Shown here one piece after another: positions 20,903 through 32,375 of a stretch of 64,000 bases of DNA (position 1 is its first letter; every line of letters starts with the position of its first letter). This DNA is from Haliotis asinina (Eukaryota > Mollusca > Gastropoda > Lepetellida > Haliotidae). A program made the translations under genes and the position numbers. Location of the stretch: positions 61,951,504 through 62,015,503 of the forward strand of contig NC_090280.1 in NCBI RefSeq assembly GCF_037392515.1, read 5' to 3'. The notes beneath the pieces were generated by a model. It did no database searches, was not told the DNA's origin, and saw only the letters and a program-made list of their open reading frames with translations.

Positions 20903-21929
20903 AACACATACACGGTCTCACTAAACTGTTTCCGTGAAATGTACCCTTGTACACAGTTCATGCTATCCACTGACACATTCTCTATTTTGAGAGCATACCT
21001 TTCGGAATAAACTTCAAGAGAAGTAAAGTCCTTTGCATTTATTTACATCCTGTACCAATCAGAATGTGAGGTAGTCCATAAGAAACTGTCAACTAATGAC
21101 AACCACTGGATGTTGTTGTTGTCTGTATTTAAATGAGAACTGTATGTGTGCGGACTGCTGGCGATGGTATTGTGCATAGGACTATTTATTATCCCCAAAC
21201 TACACTATATATAATAAATGTTCTTTCTGAACGCTTTTCGGGATAATACCAATAGGACAAGTAAGAAATTCTAGACACCGATTTGTAAACATCCAAGACT
21301 CTGGACGAAGATTTACATCATAAAATGGCGCTACAGACTGGTTACTATGCATACATAACCGGGTCATTCAAAACTGGTTTCATAAAAAAAAAACAGTTAA
21401 CGTTCTACGAAGGACGAAATGCAACATTGGTCGGAATTATCTTAGCCTGTCCTTTCCTCTCATCTTTCCTCTTATGGGGGTACTTTCAGACAAGTTAGTA
21501 CTGAAAACACACGTTTTATGTTTGCATAAATATTCAGAAAAAAATGTTGTTATACAGTGATGTATTATTGGTTTCCATCTGTGATCTAATAGTTGTCTTC
21601 ATAATTCTATGTTCATGATTAAATGATCTAAGAAGACATTAAGATACGAAACCACTGGACACTGACACTCAAGGTAGTTACTTCTGGATATTTTGTGAAT
21701 GGTTTTTGCTAGGTTGTGAAGAGATTGGTTTATTTGTGGTGGTACGCTATGGTCACTTTAGAAAGGGTTATCTCCCATGGAACGTCATGCGCCTTTTGAA
21801 AATTACAACGAACCTTAATATCAAAGCATCAATTCTGAATTCGTCATTTCTCTCACATACGTAAGGTAATTCGTTGTGAATAATGAACACAGTGGTGGAT
21901 GAGGAAGCATGATGAACTGAAACACAGTA
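20903..21929. other. Stretch with no recognised feature
   Basis: AT-rich, no long ORF, no SINE block recognised. Confidence 0.45.
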
Positions 21930-22363
21930 GAAATGGTTATGCAGCTCACTTGACTAGTGTTCTCGATAATGCTAGGCAGTATGTCGTTGACACTATTATC
22001 ACTGATAAGAAGTAAAAACATGCATTGTCACGGGCGGTTGAGAACATTGAAGAGGTATTAAAATCCCTCTATGTCAAGCCAGAGTCTTACGTGCCTTACA
22101 ATGGACGTGAACTGAGATCAGGCTTGTTTAATGGGAGAATGCAAACTGCTAATCAGGTGTTAGGGGAATTAGGAGCTATCCTGACAAGCAAATCTGTGAA
22201 TTTTTTGTCAGTTGTTAGCGAACAACGTCATCCAAGCCATGATAATGAGAACTCTATTCCAAGTAGGACAAGCAAATCAGGGCCCACTTGCACAAAACGA
22301 TCTTAGAGCTACAATTATTGTAAATCCTTAAGATCCCGATCTTAGGCACCGGCTACAATCGCC

Positions 22364-23943
22364 ATCCACTTGCACAAAGCGATTGTAGGCTAAGATCATT
22401 GTAAGTTACAATCAAAACTTACAATTGGTCGGAACCAATTGTAAGGAGCTAAGATCATTGTAGTCAAGAGCAAAATGGCGTCCAGGTTGGTGTCAATTCC
22501 ACGCAAATAATTAGCTTTACGTTAGGGGATTGCTTTCATACTGCATAAAACTGTATGATTCGCCTCGACACTTCAACAACACGGAGAATGCAACATCGAT
22601 TTAACGTCAGAAATATCGTTATTTGCGGTAGTGAGCAACATCATTATCGAGTCGATATCATAAAGTACATTTCTCACCCGATTCAGTGTTGGAAAAAGTC
22701 TGAACACCATACCTTTTTGATAAACAAGGAAAGGATAGTAACGAAAGGTGTCTGCTGCGATTAGCAGTGGCCATGACCTTTTCAATAACTCAAGGGCAGC
22801 TAATTTTAGTTTTTACGCAAGATGGGAGTGGTTTCCCTTTGCAGATTATGCCGTTGCCGTAAAATCTGCCATGCCCAAATACAATGCATGTTCTCTTGTG
22901 ACAGAACAGATCTCCACATGTTTCTTTTCGGTTAATGATTTTCTCTTAGTTTATCATTGAAATAATCTACAGTTGGATAACGTGCAGAATTATGTTTTTC
23001 TACTTGTAAAAATTGAATATGACGAGAGACAAGAGTTGTAATCTATGCATTTTAAATATAATACAAGTATTCTTCAAACGGGAAAAATACACTTGCTGGG
23101 GTATGTGAAATTTGCATAAAACGTTTTTTTTTTGACAAAACGAAAAAATAATCATCAATAGGATAAAGTAATTAATATACTGTGGATGAGCATTCAACAA
23201 CACATACAACACACACGAAATAATAACGTTTTCATATTTCCCTGTCATGAATTTTCCACAACACTCCCACAGTCATGTCACACTTTCATATCTTTACAAA
23301 TCTAATGCTTGCGGGATATATTGGGGATTTTACTCCAAATAACACCTACGAGATGCCAAACTATGTTCAACTGAGAACCACTGACAAATCATGGTACATT
23401 TAGGTGTTATATCATAAGGAAATTTTATTTATGTGCTATCTTTTAATTTCATGATTATTAGATCAATAACTCAAGACCCAATTTGTTAACGTATTTGTTT
23501 GTATTTCAATACTTTATAAAACATGATAGGTCTGTGGTTGCAGTATCACATGTTTAGTTCATAAAACATTAGAATGTAGAAAAATTAGAGAATAACCCCT
23601 GAGGTACGAGTGATCATACATGTTACCTTCCACGTTATCGCTTCCTTCTTCAACGTTATCGTTTCCTTCAAAGATTTGTGGGTTTGGGTTTTTTTTTTGT
23701 TTTGTTTTGTTTTGTTTTGTTTTGATGAAAAATCTGCAAGGTGCGATTAAGGAAGGGATGTCATTTGCGTGCGGGAACAAGTTCCACGTATTATTTGCGC
23801 TGCATGCTATGCGCACTTGAAGACAACTGTAGACAGGAGTCGAGTTCAAGAAATTTCTACTTTCAACGTTGAAGAGTTCAGTCTTAGTTAAGATTGCGAT
23901 CTTAAATCCATGCTGTCTTAAGATCGTGTTTGTGCAAGTGGAT
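22364..23943. mobile_element. Inner TIR element nested in the outer one
   Basis: The left end ATCCACTTGCACAAAGCGAT and the right end (reverse complement ATCCACTTGCACAAACACGA) are inverted repeats that share CACTTGCACAAA with the outer element. The family is therefore the same or closely related. The 1.58-kb interior has no recognisable transposase and includes a (TTTTG)n tract. Confidence 0.65.
23690..23724. repeat. (TTTTG)n microsatellite
   Basis: A T run is followed by about five TTTTG units inside the inner TIR element. Confidence 0.85.
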
Positions 23944-24200
23944 TAGAGCAATTGTACGGTGATTGTAAAGTTGATTGTAGGTGCCTAAGATTGATTGTAA
24001 CTAAGATTGCTCTGTGCAAGCGGGCCCAGGTCTGCAGTTTAGGCTGAGCAAGCAAAGATGAAAGCAGTTCATGTTCAAGAGTCCAGAAGTTTAACTACTC
24101 AAATTTGCTGAGCTTGAAGCAAATCATCTCAAATTAAAGGCTGGTATGCAAGCAAAGCAAACAGGAGGCATTACATGCACAAGAAATGGCTAATCACCAT

Positions 24201-25059
24201 GAGTTTATGAATGTGAGTATGAGTGAAATTAACGCAACTTAGCGCATCATCGTGTCAGTATGTCAGTCGTGTATTTCTTGTGTATCCAATAAACCCTACT
24301 TCACAGCCTCAGTTCTGAATTCGCCATGGTCCCTCGCGAACGATTACGTTCAAACATCCATGAAAATAAGGAAAAACACTAAACCAAAATAGAAAAGAAA
24401 CAAAAAAGAAGAAACATCTACGTCAAATCTTAAACAGTTTTAATGTACTTGTTACTGGTTTCTAATTCGCCTGAATGAAAATGGCGTTTTGGAAGCTTTT
24501 GCGGGAGAAGGGAGTTGAGGGTGGGGAGTGGTATGACACATAACGCAAGGATCTGCAATGGCGAAGGTTGACATCTGACGTTACGTTATATGGAGTGACT
24601 GTTGTGCCTGGCATTACCAAATATTCCTTCACAATGTTTAAAGATCAGTATACACAACTCAGAAATTAATTAACATGGTCCAGCTGTAGTCTATTCTTCA
24701 TGTTATGACTTGACCTACTCCCACTCCTTGGGTCTGTTCACAAACTCTGTTTTCATCAATATTGTATTGACTAAACAGGGGGAATACTGTCAGTGAATAT
24801 TTCTAATCAACTCACTGAGTAAACTGGTGAGTCCTTTCTCTGTCTTGTCCAGCGGTGAATTACACAACGTGGAAGTACTGCATTCTTGTTCGGTCATACT
24901 TCAAAGTGGCATACTTTGGGTTTTCCTCCCTCATCGCGCTAATAACTGAAAATTGTTGTCACTGTTAAACGGAGGCACTCCTCTTTGACAAATAGAATGT
25001 CTACCGAGAGAGTGAAACTCCGCAGGTTCAATCCGCGATCTCGTAATGATCTTTATGAC
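24201..25059. other. Stretch with no recognised feature
   Basis: No SINE, tandem repeat or convincing exon is seen. Confidence 0.45.
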
Positions 25060-25690
25060 TGTATTTGTTGTTACCCAACCTTGTGGTATGTGTTGTTACC
25101 CTGCCTTGTGGTATGTGTTGTTACCCTGTCCTGTGGTATGTGTTGTTACCCAGCCCTGTGGTATGTGTTGTTACCCTGCTCTGTGGTATGTGTTGTTACC
25201 CTGTTTTGTGGTATTTGTTACCCTGGCTTGTGGTATGTGTTGTTACCCTGCCTTGTGGTATTTGTTGTTACCCTGGCTTGTGGTATGTGTTGTTACCCTG
25301 TCTTGTGGTATGTGTTGCTACCCTGCCTTGTGGTATTTGTTGTTGCCCTGTCTTGTGGTATTTGTTGTTACCCTGCCTTGTGGTATTTGTTGTTGCCCTG
25401 TCTTGTGATATGTGTTGTTACCCTGGCTTGTGGTATTTGTTGTTACCCTGCCTTGTGGTATTTGTTGTTGCCCTGTCTTGTGGTATTTGTTGTTTCCCTG
25501 CCTTGTGGTATTTGTTGTTACCCTGCCTTGTGGTATGTGTTGTTACCCTGCCATGTGGTATGTGTTGTTACCTTGCCTTGTGGTATTTGTTGTTGCCCTT
25601 GTGGTATTTGTTGTTACCTTGCCTTGTAACATTTGTTGTTACCCTGCCTTGTGGTATTTATTGTTAACGTGACTTGTTACCCTGCTTTGT
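25060..25690. repeat. 25-bp minisatellite, about 24 units, open in every plus-strand frame
   Basis: The unit is TTGTTACCCTGCCTTGTGGT plus ATGTG (or ATTTG). One short unit near 25205 and one near 25590 break the register. Since 25 is not a multiple of three and the unit has no stop in any frame, each plus-strand frame is open for up to 600 bp, reading the same cysteine/tryptophan-rich 25-residue cycle (CCYPALWYVLLPCLVV). No start context, splice sites or conserved protein support translation. Confidence 0.9.
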
Positions 25691-25732
25691 AGTATGTGAT
25701 GTTAGCATGTAGTATGTGATATGTGCTTAGCA

Positions 25733-25971
25733 TGATGCGAAAACACAGGGCTTGTCGTCTCGGATTCAGTACTGCGTGCCTGAGTGGGGTATCCATGATA
25801 AACTTCGTCATGGCATCTGAGCTGGCTAGCACGATGATTCCTGGTTTCAGTCGAGACTAGTAAATGCAGCCACACGCACACGTGAACACATGTGCAAAAA
25901 CAGTTGGCAAAAATAGCAATTGCATTATTGAACGTTTCACTTCACTTCACTTCACTTCACTTCACTTCACT
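25733..25971 (+). repeat. Long tRNA-derived SINE, 5'-truncated, with CACTT tail
   Basis: GCCTGAGTGGGGTATCCATG, CTTCGTCATGGCATCTGAGC and GACTAGTAAATGCAGCCACA match the copies at 1.45 and 2.85 kb. The 3' end has grown into (CACTT)n at 25937-25970. Confidence 0.65.
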
Positions 25972-26920
25972 GTACAACATCACCAGTAGTACGGCGGGCT
26001 CATGGATGTGAAGGATACCAGTTACACATTGCACTCATCTTTTTAATTTAAGAATCTAAGAATTTAAGAAGCATTTGTAAACCTATCATAAACCATAGTT
26101 ACAACAGATCGTAACTTCACGAACGTTTTGTGGACTCTGGATATTTAACCGCTATTCTGAGCCACCCCATCGAGATGGAAATGGGAAGAAAACAAAACAC
26201 GTGTTTTGTTGAACTACGTGATACCTGATATTCTTAACAAGAACTCGCGAAACATTGTTTATTACCAACGATACATACCTTGCAAACATTAATATGACAA
26301 CTGCGCATTACTATGAAAGAGTTCCTCTGATCAAACTGGGTTATCTGTCCTTGTCTAGCCTGAAGACCGCAGCGTTAGCAACAGTTACTAGGTGTCTTCA
26401 CGAACGTCCGCGCTTTGTTTATAAATGTCGCAGCCACCCTGTGTGATGCCATTGCTCTTCAGCACCAGCTACAGGTAACATATACGTCAGCTGTTGTCAC
26501 GTCACGTCATTGTTACGTCACAATTACGGCTCTGATCGCCTTCAGCTATGGTTCACAGGACGAGGGAAGGTAAGAGGGTATTGTTTGTTGTATTGCAATG
26601 AACATTTTAACATTACTTTAATTGTAATAATTCAAATATAATTCAAAGCCTAGTCGAATCTATTAAAATGTTTGTGGCCTTTTTTGCCTTACCTCAAGCT
26701 TACTCAAACCTTCTACTCTGTAATCCCTTTAAAGACATACCAAACTGCGTCCAGTAGTTTCATTGCCAAAACAGGGTAGATACCAAAAGTAAAGCCTTTA
26801 TCTTTTGCATCATACCGATTCATATTTGGCACATATAAACACACACAATATCACTAATGGTTTTTTTTTAGATGTTTACGAAGCTTGGGCAAATATGCAA
26901 TCTTTACAAATGCATGATTA
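25972..26920. other. Stretch with no recognised feature
   Basis: AT-rich; the ORFs seen are short and unlike any family I know. Confidence 0.4.
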
Positions 26921-26924
26921 CTAT

Positions 26925-27760
26925 GATAATGAAACTTCACAACTTCACTTCACAACTTCACTTCACATTATGGGCAAACGACAATATCACCGTAGATCAA
27001 AACCCTGTTATTTATACGCATTACTTGGAGGGAAATGTCGAATTCATTAATGATATGCGGAAAAAGAGATAGTAATTTTCTTAACTATGAAGAGTTCCCG
27101 ATACAATATTAAGACATTTTTTAAGAATATAGGGTTATCATCAACTCCATAAAATCATACATACTTTCTAATTTATCCCAAAGAATGCACATGTGTTTTA
27201 TAAAGGATGATAAATTGTCTACCCCGTCTTGCTACAGAACATGCATTAAAGGAAAAGCTAAATATCCATCACGAATGGGAAAGGGATTTCAGCGCAGATA
27301 TATCAGAACAAATCTGGAAAGTATTTAACTCTTTACCTTCCAGTACAACTGTAATACAGAAGTCAGGTGGTTTCTATATAAACTGTCCAAAAAATCATTA
27401 CACCAAACAAGGATTTATTTAACTATAAACTGACACATCTGCTTCTTGTACATTTTGTGATGTTAAAATGGAATCAGTTATTAGTAATATTAAATGTTTT
27501 GCGAGAGTGCTCATGTGAAAATGTTGTGGCAGCAACTAAAAGCCTAGATTGAACAACATGCAAGCACAAAATAAATTCTGGATACAAAACAGGTCATCTT
27601 TGTATATAGAGAAAACCGAAATGACGTATCAAACCTGATGATCATCGCAACAAAATACTACATATGTGCAAAGAGATGTTCTAAATCAAATCCACAATTT
27701 GCTACATTAAAACATTATCTGCACACCCTGCACGAAATTGACAAATGTACTGCACTGTAA
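26925..27760 (+). mobile_element. LINE fragment, 3' end of ORF2-like protein
   Basis: Ordered pieces match the region after the reverse-transcriptase domain of L1/Tx1-like ORF2 proteins: LWANDNITVDQNPVIYTHYL, EGNVEFINDM, WERDFSADISEQIWKVFNSL, then SASCTFCDVKMESV (a zinc-knuckle-like C-x2-C), and a C-terminal TKYYICAKRCSKSNPQFATL. Several frame changes and stops separate them, so this is a dead 5'-truncated copy. An ACTTC-type tandem (26937-26970) lies inside. The clade is uncertain. Confidence 0.65.
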
Positions 27761-27941
27761 CCATGGTAATGTTTTCATTTTGCCATAACTTCCTCACACA
27801 AATTGCAACAACAATGTATTCTTATATCAAAGGGAGTAGATAGCTACCACTCATGGCCATACTTTGCATATTTACATGTACCACAAATATATAAATTACA
27901 TTGTATTTACCTATCATAAAGAAATAAAGTGGTAAAAGACA

Positions 27942-28143
27942 TGGGTGGTGGTGTAGCCTAGTGGTTAAAGCGTTCGCTCGTTGCACCAAAGATCCGGGTT
28001 CAACTCCCACATGGGTACAATGTGTGAAGCCCATTTCTGGTGTCCCCCGTCTTAATTTTTATGATTGCCGAAGTGACGTTAAATCTTACCTGGCCCACCT
28101 GTGCAATATTGATGGAATACGGCTAAAAGTGGCGTAAAGCCAT
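27942..28143 (+). repeat. tRNA-derived SINE (family A), with doubled tail
   Basis: The head GGTGTAGCCTAGTGGTTAAA, B box GGGTTCAACTCCC, and ACATGGGTACAATGTGTGAA are well preserved. The tail has two alternative 3' modules in series: GATTGCCGAAGTGACGTTAA, then CAATATTGATGGAATACGGC and AAAAGTGGCGTAAAG. Each is found separately in other copies. Confidence 0.8.
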
Positions 28144-28794
28144 GCGGCTAGGTGTACCGCTCTGTACCACAATGTGATGACATTGCGCTTCCAAAAACAT
28201 ATACCTGGCTGTTGTTGTATATTGTAAATACGACGTGAGACTTTAATAAAATACCTGTCTGTCTGCCCCAAAACCTACACAACACGCAAAGAGTGCCAGC
28301 ATAATCAAACTGTATTACTTTAAACTTGAATCAGTTTGATTGTTTTCTGACAATAAACCTCTTTATGAAAATCAAAAACGCATATGCACTAGATCTACAA
28401 AAGTCATCGGTGAGTGTGTCTAAATTTGCTAATTTCATCTATAAATTGTAAAATATGTCCCTCTTTTCATGCACCGCGACTATAACGCACTTCATTTCTG
28501 AAGTGTATATTTCGTACTTTTGACAGATTACATCATTCACCATTCACGGCGTTATATAGTGTGCGTTTTCAAATGTAACTGTCAAATATATGTTCACTCG
28601 AAAAACTGAATTTGAACAAAAGTGATCACGGTTATTAGGGTCGTCAGTGATCCTAATAGCGCTGACATGTTGACATGAACATATGAAAACACGAATGTCG
28701 AAGTAAAATTTCTGAACTTGATGTTTTTCTAAACTCACATTACTCGTTAAAAAATGAGAAAAATTAGTCCACCATGCCCAATCTACTGTAAAGG
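28144..28794. other. Stretch with no recognised feature
   Basis: AT-rich sequence without a clear ORF or repeat. Confidence 0.4.
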
Positions 28795-29018
28795 TTGTGA
28801 ATCTGGACCAGACAACCCAGTGATCAACGGCATGAACATCAGTCTACACAACTGGGATTCAATGATATGTGTCAACCAAGTCAGCGGGCTAGACCTGCCG
28901 ATCCCGTTAGTCGCCCCTTAGGAGACTTTGATTACTGAAAATCAATTCTGATGTCGTAATATTGCTGGAATACTGCTGGAAACTCACTCACTCACTCACT
29001 CTGGATCTTCACGGGTAA
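28795..29018 (+). repeat. Dispersed repeat family B, forward
   Basis: CTGGACCAGACAACCCAGTG, AACATCAGTCTACACAACTG, CTGCCGATCCCGTTAGTCGC and a (CTCA)n tail at 28981-29000 followed by TGGATCTTCACGGGT. Confidence 0.75.
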
Positions 29019-29184
29019 CAAAAGCTTATGATAGTCCGTACCAAGTATTTTATAGTCGGAGTATTTTCTTAGAGCGCGTTTTATTTTACGTGACATAATG
29101 TGGGAAAATGGCCTATCCATACTGACCATGGGTTTCGTTTTATGAACACGTGTTGCGTGGAATTGTCGTATCCTGAACCACAAG

Positions 29185-29601
29185 ATGCTGTCTTCCTTCT
29201 TCAAGGGACGAGTGATTCAGTCAGCCCTACACCCAGTCCTGTCCAGACGAATCAAGACTTGTCATCGTCATACCACGCATCCTTCCACACACATTAGCAA
29301 GCCATTAAAGCACACACATATCGCTGATAAGGAAATTACCTTCAAAAATTTCCAAACGACCGCCTTGTCGTCTGCTGAGGGAGATATTTGCCAGACATCA
29401 GTAGCCAGCGATGTGTGTTTTGCAGGACTGAGTTCTTCACGTCTGGAACTGTCTGGACTTTCCAACACGTCCAATGCCAGCGTTATCACTGTAACCATAA
29501 AGCCGAAAAAGAAGTCAAAAATCGCCAGGCTCTTCGTCGGGGTGCGCCACCTCCTCCGCCAAAACAGTCGCCATGAAAGTGAAGGCTGGCTGAGGCTATA
29601 G
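29185..29601 (+). CDS. Unrecognised 138-codon ORF, possible single-exon gene or terminal exon
   Basis: The frame runs from ATG 29185 (MLSSFFKGRVIQS) to TAG 29599-29601. It is less AT-rich than its surroundings and not repeat-derived. The product is basic, with a Ser-rich middle (SSSRLELSGLSNTSNAS) and a Lys/Arg-rich C-terminal part (TIKPKKKSKIARLFVGVRHL, LRQNSRHESEGW). No signal peptide, membrane segment or known domain is visible. A shorter minus-strand ORF overlaps it. An in-frame start upstream is not evident. It could equally be a chance ORF or the last exon of a longer gene. Confidence 0.3.
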   Translation: MLSSFFKGRVIQSALHPVLSRRIKTCHRHTTHPSTHISKPLKHTHIADKEITFKNFQTTALSSAEGDICQTSVASDVCFAGLSSSRLELSGLSNTSNASVITVTIKPKKKSKIARLFVGVRHLLRQNSRHESEGWLRL

Positions 29602-29771
29602 ACATTCAGTAACGTGCTTTCATCTTTACAAGTATAAATTTGTGATATTTTCGACTTTACATCTGTGCTATTTATGAAATTGAAAAGGTGCCACTATTAA
29701 TCTCTATAAAATGTCCGCACATATATGTGTGGTGTTTGCTCTTGCATATTGTATTATACAAATGTTATTAA

Positions 29772-30080
29772 ATCCCTACATCAAGACATGCTGTATTACA
29801 TGTCCCTACATCAAGACATACTGTATTACATGTCCCTACATCAAGACATGCTGTATTACATGTCCCAACATCAAGACATACTGTATTACATGTCCCTACA
29901 TCAAGACATACTGTATTACATGTCCCTACATCAAGACATGCTGTATTACATGTCCCAACATCAAGACATACTGTATTACATGTCCTTTCATCAAGACATA
30001 GAGTATTGTCTGTGACCTGCCCCTACTACAAGACATACTGTATTGTCTGTCCATTCTTCAAGGCATGAAGCATTGTCACA
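29772..30080. repeat. 30-bp minisatellite with 90-bp higher-order period
   Basis: About eight regular units (CTACATCAAGACATGCTGTA plus TTACATGTCC) followed by two degenerate ones. Units 2-4 and 5-7 carry the same ordered variants (ATACTG, ATGCTG, AACATC...ATACTG), a three-unit higher-order repeat. The 30-bp length keeps a 10-residue repeat (YIKTCCITCP) open, but no gene context supports expression. Confidence 0.88.
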
Positions 30081-30735
30081 CAACACGTGTATCTTCCTCG
30101 GCGAACAATGATTATTTTTGTCAACTAGAAGCATGTTTATTTTTGCACTATTTCTTACACTGCCTTCGTTACAAAGCACTCTGCTGCATATTTTCCATAT
30201 GACCCTTTTCGCCCTACTTTATTTCAACCTTTCAACCACCACTGTGAAGAGTCCGTGTGGATTGCATAGTCTCATTACGAGCAGTTCACGTCTTGGTGGC
30301 TGTGTTGGGACTGTTGGTCATCAAATTATATTCCAGCTCTCCTTCAAAATATCTGAAATCGTTCCTTAATACCATTTCACCTTATACACAATATATGTAC
30401 CTCTCTGTCTGAACCATTGCCCGGGTAATGACAATTGGTAACTTAAAGCGGCTGTAAAAGGTTCAAATATGTCTTGTGGCTATTACAGTGATGTTATGTT
30501 GTTATTGTTGCATTTTCGTGACAGATTCACGATGAAATGGCAGAAAACGGATGTTAATACTCTTTTTCTATTGAAATATTCTTCCAAGAGAACATGATTC
30601 CTTATCAGCAAATGCCCCTAGAAAAGGTTCATGTTTATTTAATTCAACATTTATACAGGAAAGTTTACAAGACGCGTCTGAAGGCATCAGTTTAATCAGA
30701 CACAATCAATACTCCATGCTCTGTCGTGGCTGAAA
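30081..30735. other. Stretch with no recognised feature
   Basis: Short ORFs only; no SINE block or conserved exon seen. Confidence 0.4.
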
Positions 30736-30736
30736 G

Positions 30737-30831
30737 TATACTGAACAGCAAAAGAAACGCAAACATGAAATCATGAAACGAATAGAAGTAAGCGTTTAGG
30801 TTTCTACGTGTACTTTCAACACCACCATGTG
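30737..30831 (+). mobile_element. Truncated end of a Tc1/mariner-type MITE
   Basis: TATACTGAACAGCAAAAGAA plus ACGCAA matches the left end of the complete element at 60716-61197. Only about 95 bp remain, ending where a family A SINE begins. Confidence 0.5.
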
Positions 30832-30948
30832 AGCCCTGGGGTAGCCTAGTGATTAAGACTTTCGCTCGTCACGCCGAAGTCACGGGTTCGAACCCCTACG
30901 TTGGTACAATGTGACAAGTCAGTTTCTGGTGTCGCCCGCTATGATACA
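30832..30948 (+). repeat. tRNA-derived SINE (family A), 3'-truncated
   Basis: GGGGTAGCCTAGTGATTAAG, CTTTCGCTCGTCACGCCGAA, a good B box GGGTTCGAACCCC and TTTCTGGTGTCGCCCGC. The terminal gcaatatt/ctcact block is missing. Confidence 0.8.
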
Positions 30949-32374
30949 GCCTAAGCAGTATGGTTCAAATGGCAATAAAAAAAAAGTCATAGAAAAAAGG
31001 TCATGGAAAGGAGGTCGTAAGAAAAATGTCATGGTGATGAACTCGTCAGAAAAAATAACTTTTTATAAAACACCCTTTTTTCCGGTTATTTACTTTCTCT
31101 ATCCTGTATTTTATGAGCTCCATTTCACTGTATCGTCAGGAAATATACTAATTCAAAATGGGAAAGTTATAAAAACTTCCTGTCCTCCGTTTACCGATAC
31201 TATTTCACTTTTAAGTTATTTATTCCTTTCGGTGTGGTGCTGTTAACGACTGGAACTTATCAAAACAGTAGAAATGAACATGTTGTTACTGCTTTAGTTC
31301 TTCAAGGATTATTGGATTAATCTAGTGCTATTGCAGATGATAGTGTTGTGATCTCTTCATTCTATCATTACACGTATTGTACTTGAATAATTACATTCAT
31401 TTTATAAGAGAGGTTCAAGTGCGGCTCAATAACTATCATATTCTTAAATCAAGTCGAAATCCCGAGTTATTTGTGACGGTCATGTCACAGTGAACTGCCC
31501 CTTAAATTAATTGTGATTTTAACTCATTCCGCAGGTTTCGACATGCAAATCCATTGTATTCACAGAGTTTGGTAGGCAAGCCCTCACTAAGCCCAGTTTA
31601 ATTGTGTTAAACCTGTTTGGTGTAGACTGTGTCTCATGTAAACAGGTCAGCCTTAACCCTCTAATTTGAGGGTTTAAAGCCCCCTTTGTGTATGACGTAA
31701 TTGCTAATGAGGGTGTTACAAGTACAGGAGACAGCAATACATAACCATACGTGTATGGCAGCTAATTGGATTCCCAATTATGTACAGGTGTCACTGAGAC
31801 CTAATTAGGCAGGTGTATCAAGATACCACTGGCAAACTCGGCGTTGCACCTTAACACGGTTGATACACAGCACAGGCGAGCGACTGTACCTCGTATGGAG
31901 TGACTGTACGGACACATGGATGTAAGCATTTTTAGCTTTTCTTAATATCAGGTAGTGTACGCATACAACTACCGAAGACTTTCTTGTAATATATCAACAC
32001 TGACATCAACTTCGCTAACTAAACCACAGGACAAGAGAACAAAAACAAAATAAAAACAAAAACAAAAACAAACAAAAAAAACACCCACGGTGTTAATATT
32101 TCCAAATGAAACATTGGCTTATCCTATTAAATAATGTTTTAAATGTTTGCACGACCTATGTTTCCATGTGCATTTGTAGTTTGTTAATATTGTGTAAGTT
32201 ATGGTGATTATTTGTGTTTGTTTCTTAACATTAACCTTGTTAGATCAAACGGAAATGGTTCTTTAGCTAAGGGCTTTCCGTAAGGATCTGTTTTGAATTT
32301 GGCTCATGAATTAGGTGATACTGACAAACTTTTCAAAATAATGTAGTCAAGACTAATGCTACGACAAGTAAAGT
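30949..32374. other. Long intergenic stretch
   Basis: Only an A-rich (CAAAAA)n tract at about 32038-32082 stands out. The 111-codon ORF at 30911 begins in the SINE and is not supported. Confidence 0.45.
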
Positions 32375-32375
32375 C

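Larger units (their letters stand above)
22280..24027. mobile_element. Outer TIR element (GGGCCC ends), host of a nested insertion
   Basis: The ends GGGCCCACTTGCACAAAACG and (reverse complement of the right end) GGGCCCGCTTGCACAGAGCA are inverted repeats. The arms match imperfectly over about 85 bp, including ATCTTAGGCACC facing GGTGCCTAAGAT. Without the inner element it is a long-arm MITE of about 170 bp. GGGCCC ends are suggestive of PIF/Harbinger-type MITEs, but no target duplication was recognised. Confidence 0.7.
21930..24200 (+). pseudogene. Possible retroelement-polyprotein fossil split by a TIR element
   Basis: Sequence at about 21930-22279 and again at about 24028-24200 reads as charged, helical protein (SRAVENIEEVLKSLYVKP in the first block, an ELEANHLKLKAGMQAK segment in the second). 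This style is common at the N-terminus of LTR-retroelement polyproteins, but no protease, reverse transcriptase or LTR is seen. It is broken and old. The two blocks are separated by the transposon at 22280-24027. The family is a guess; it may be an unrelated host pseudogene. Confidence 0.25.

Noticed and set aside
24985-25667. 200-214-codon plus-strand ORFs
   Set aside because: They translate the 25-bp minisatellite in each frame; no independent evidence of a gene.
29772-30012. Regular 30-bp direct repeats resembling a CRISPR array
   Set aside because: There are no unique spacers; units abut directly and the setting is animal DNA. It is a minisatellite.
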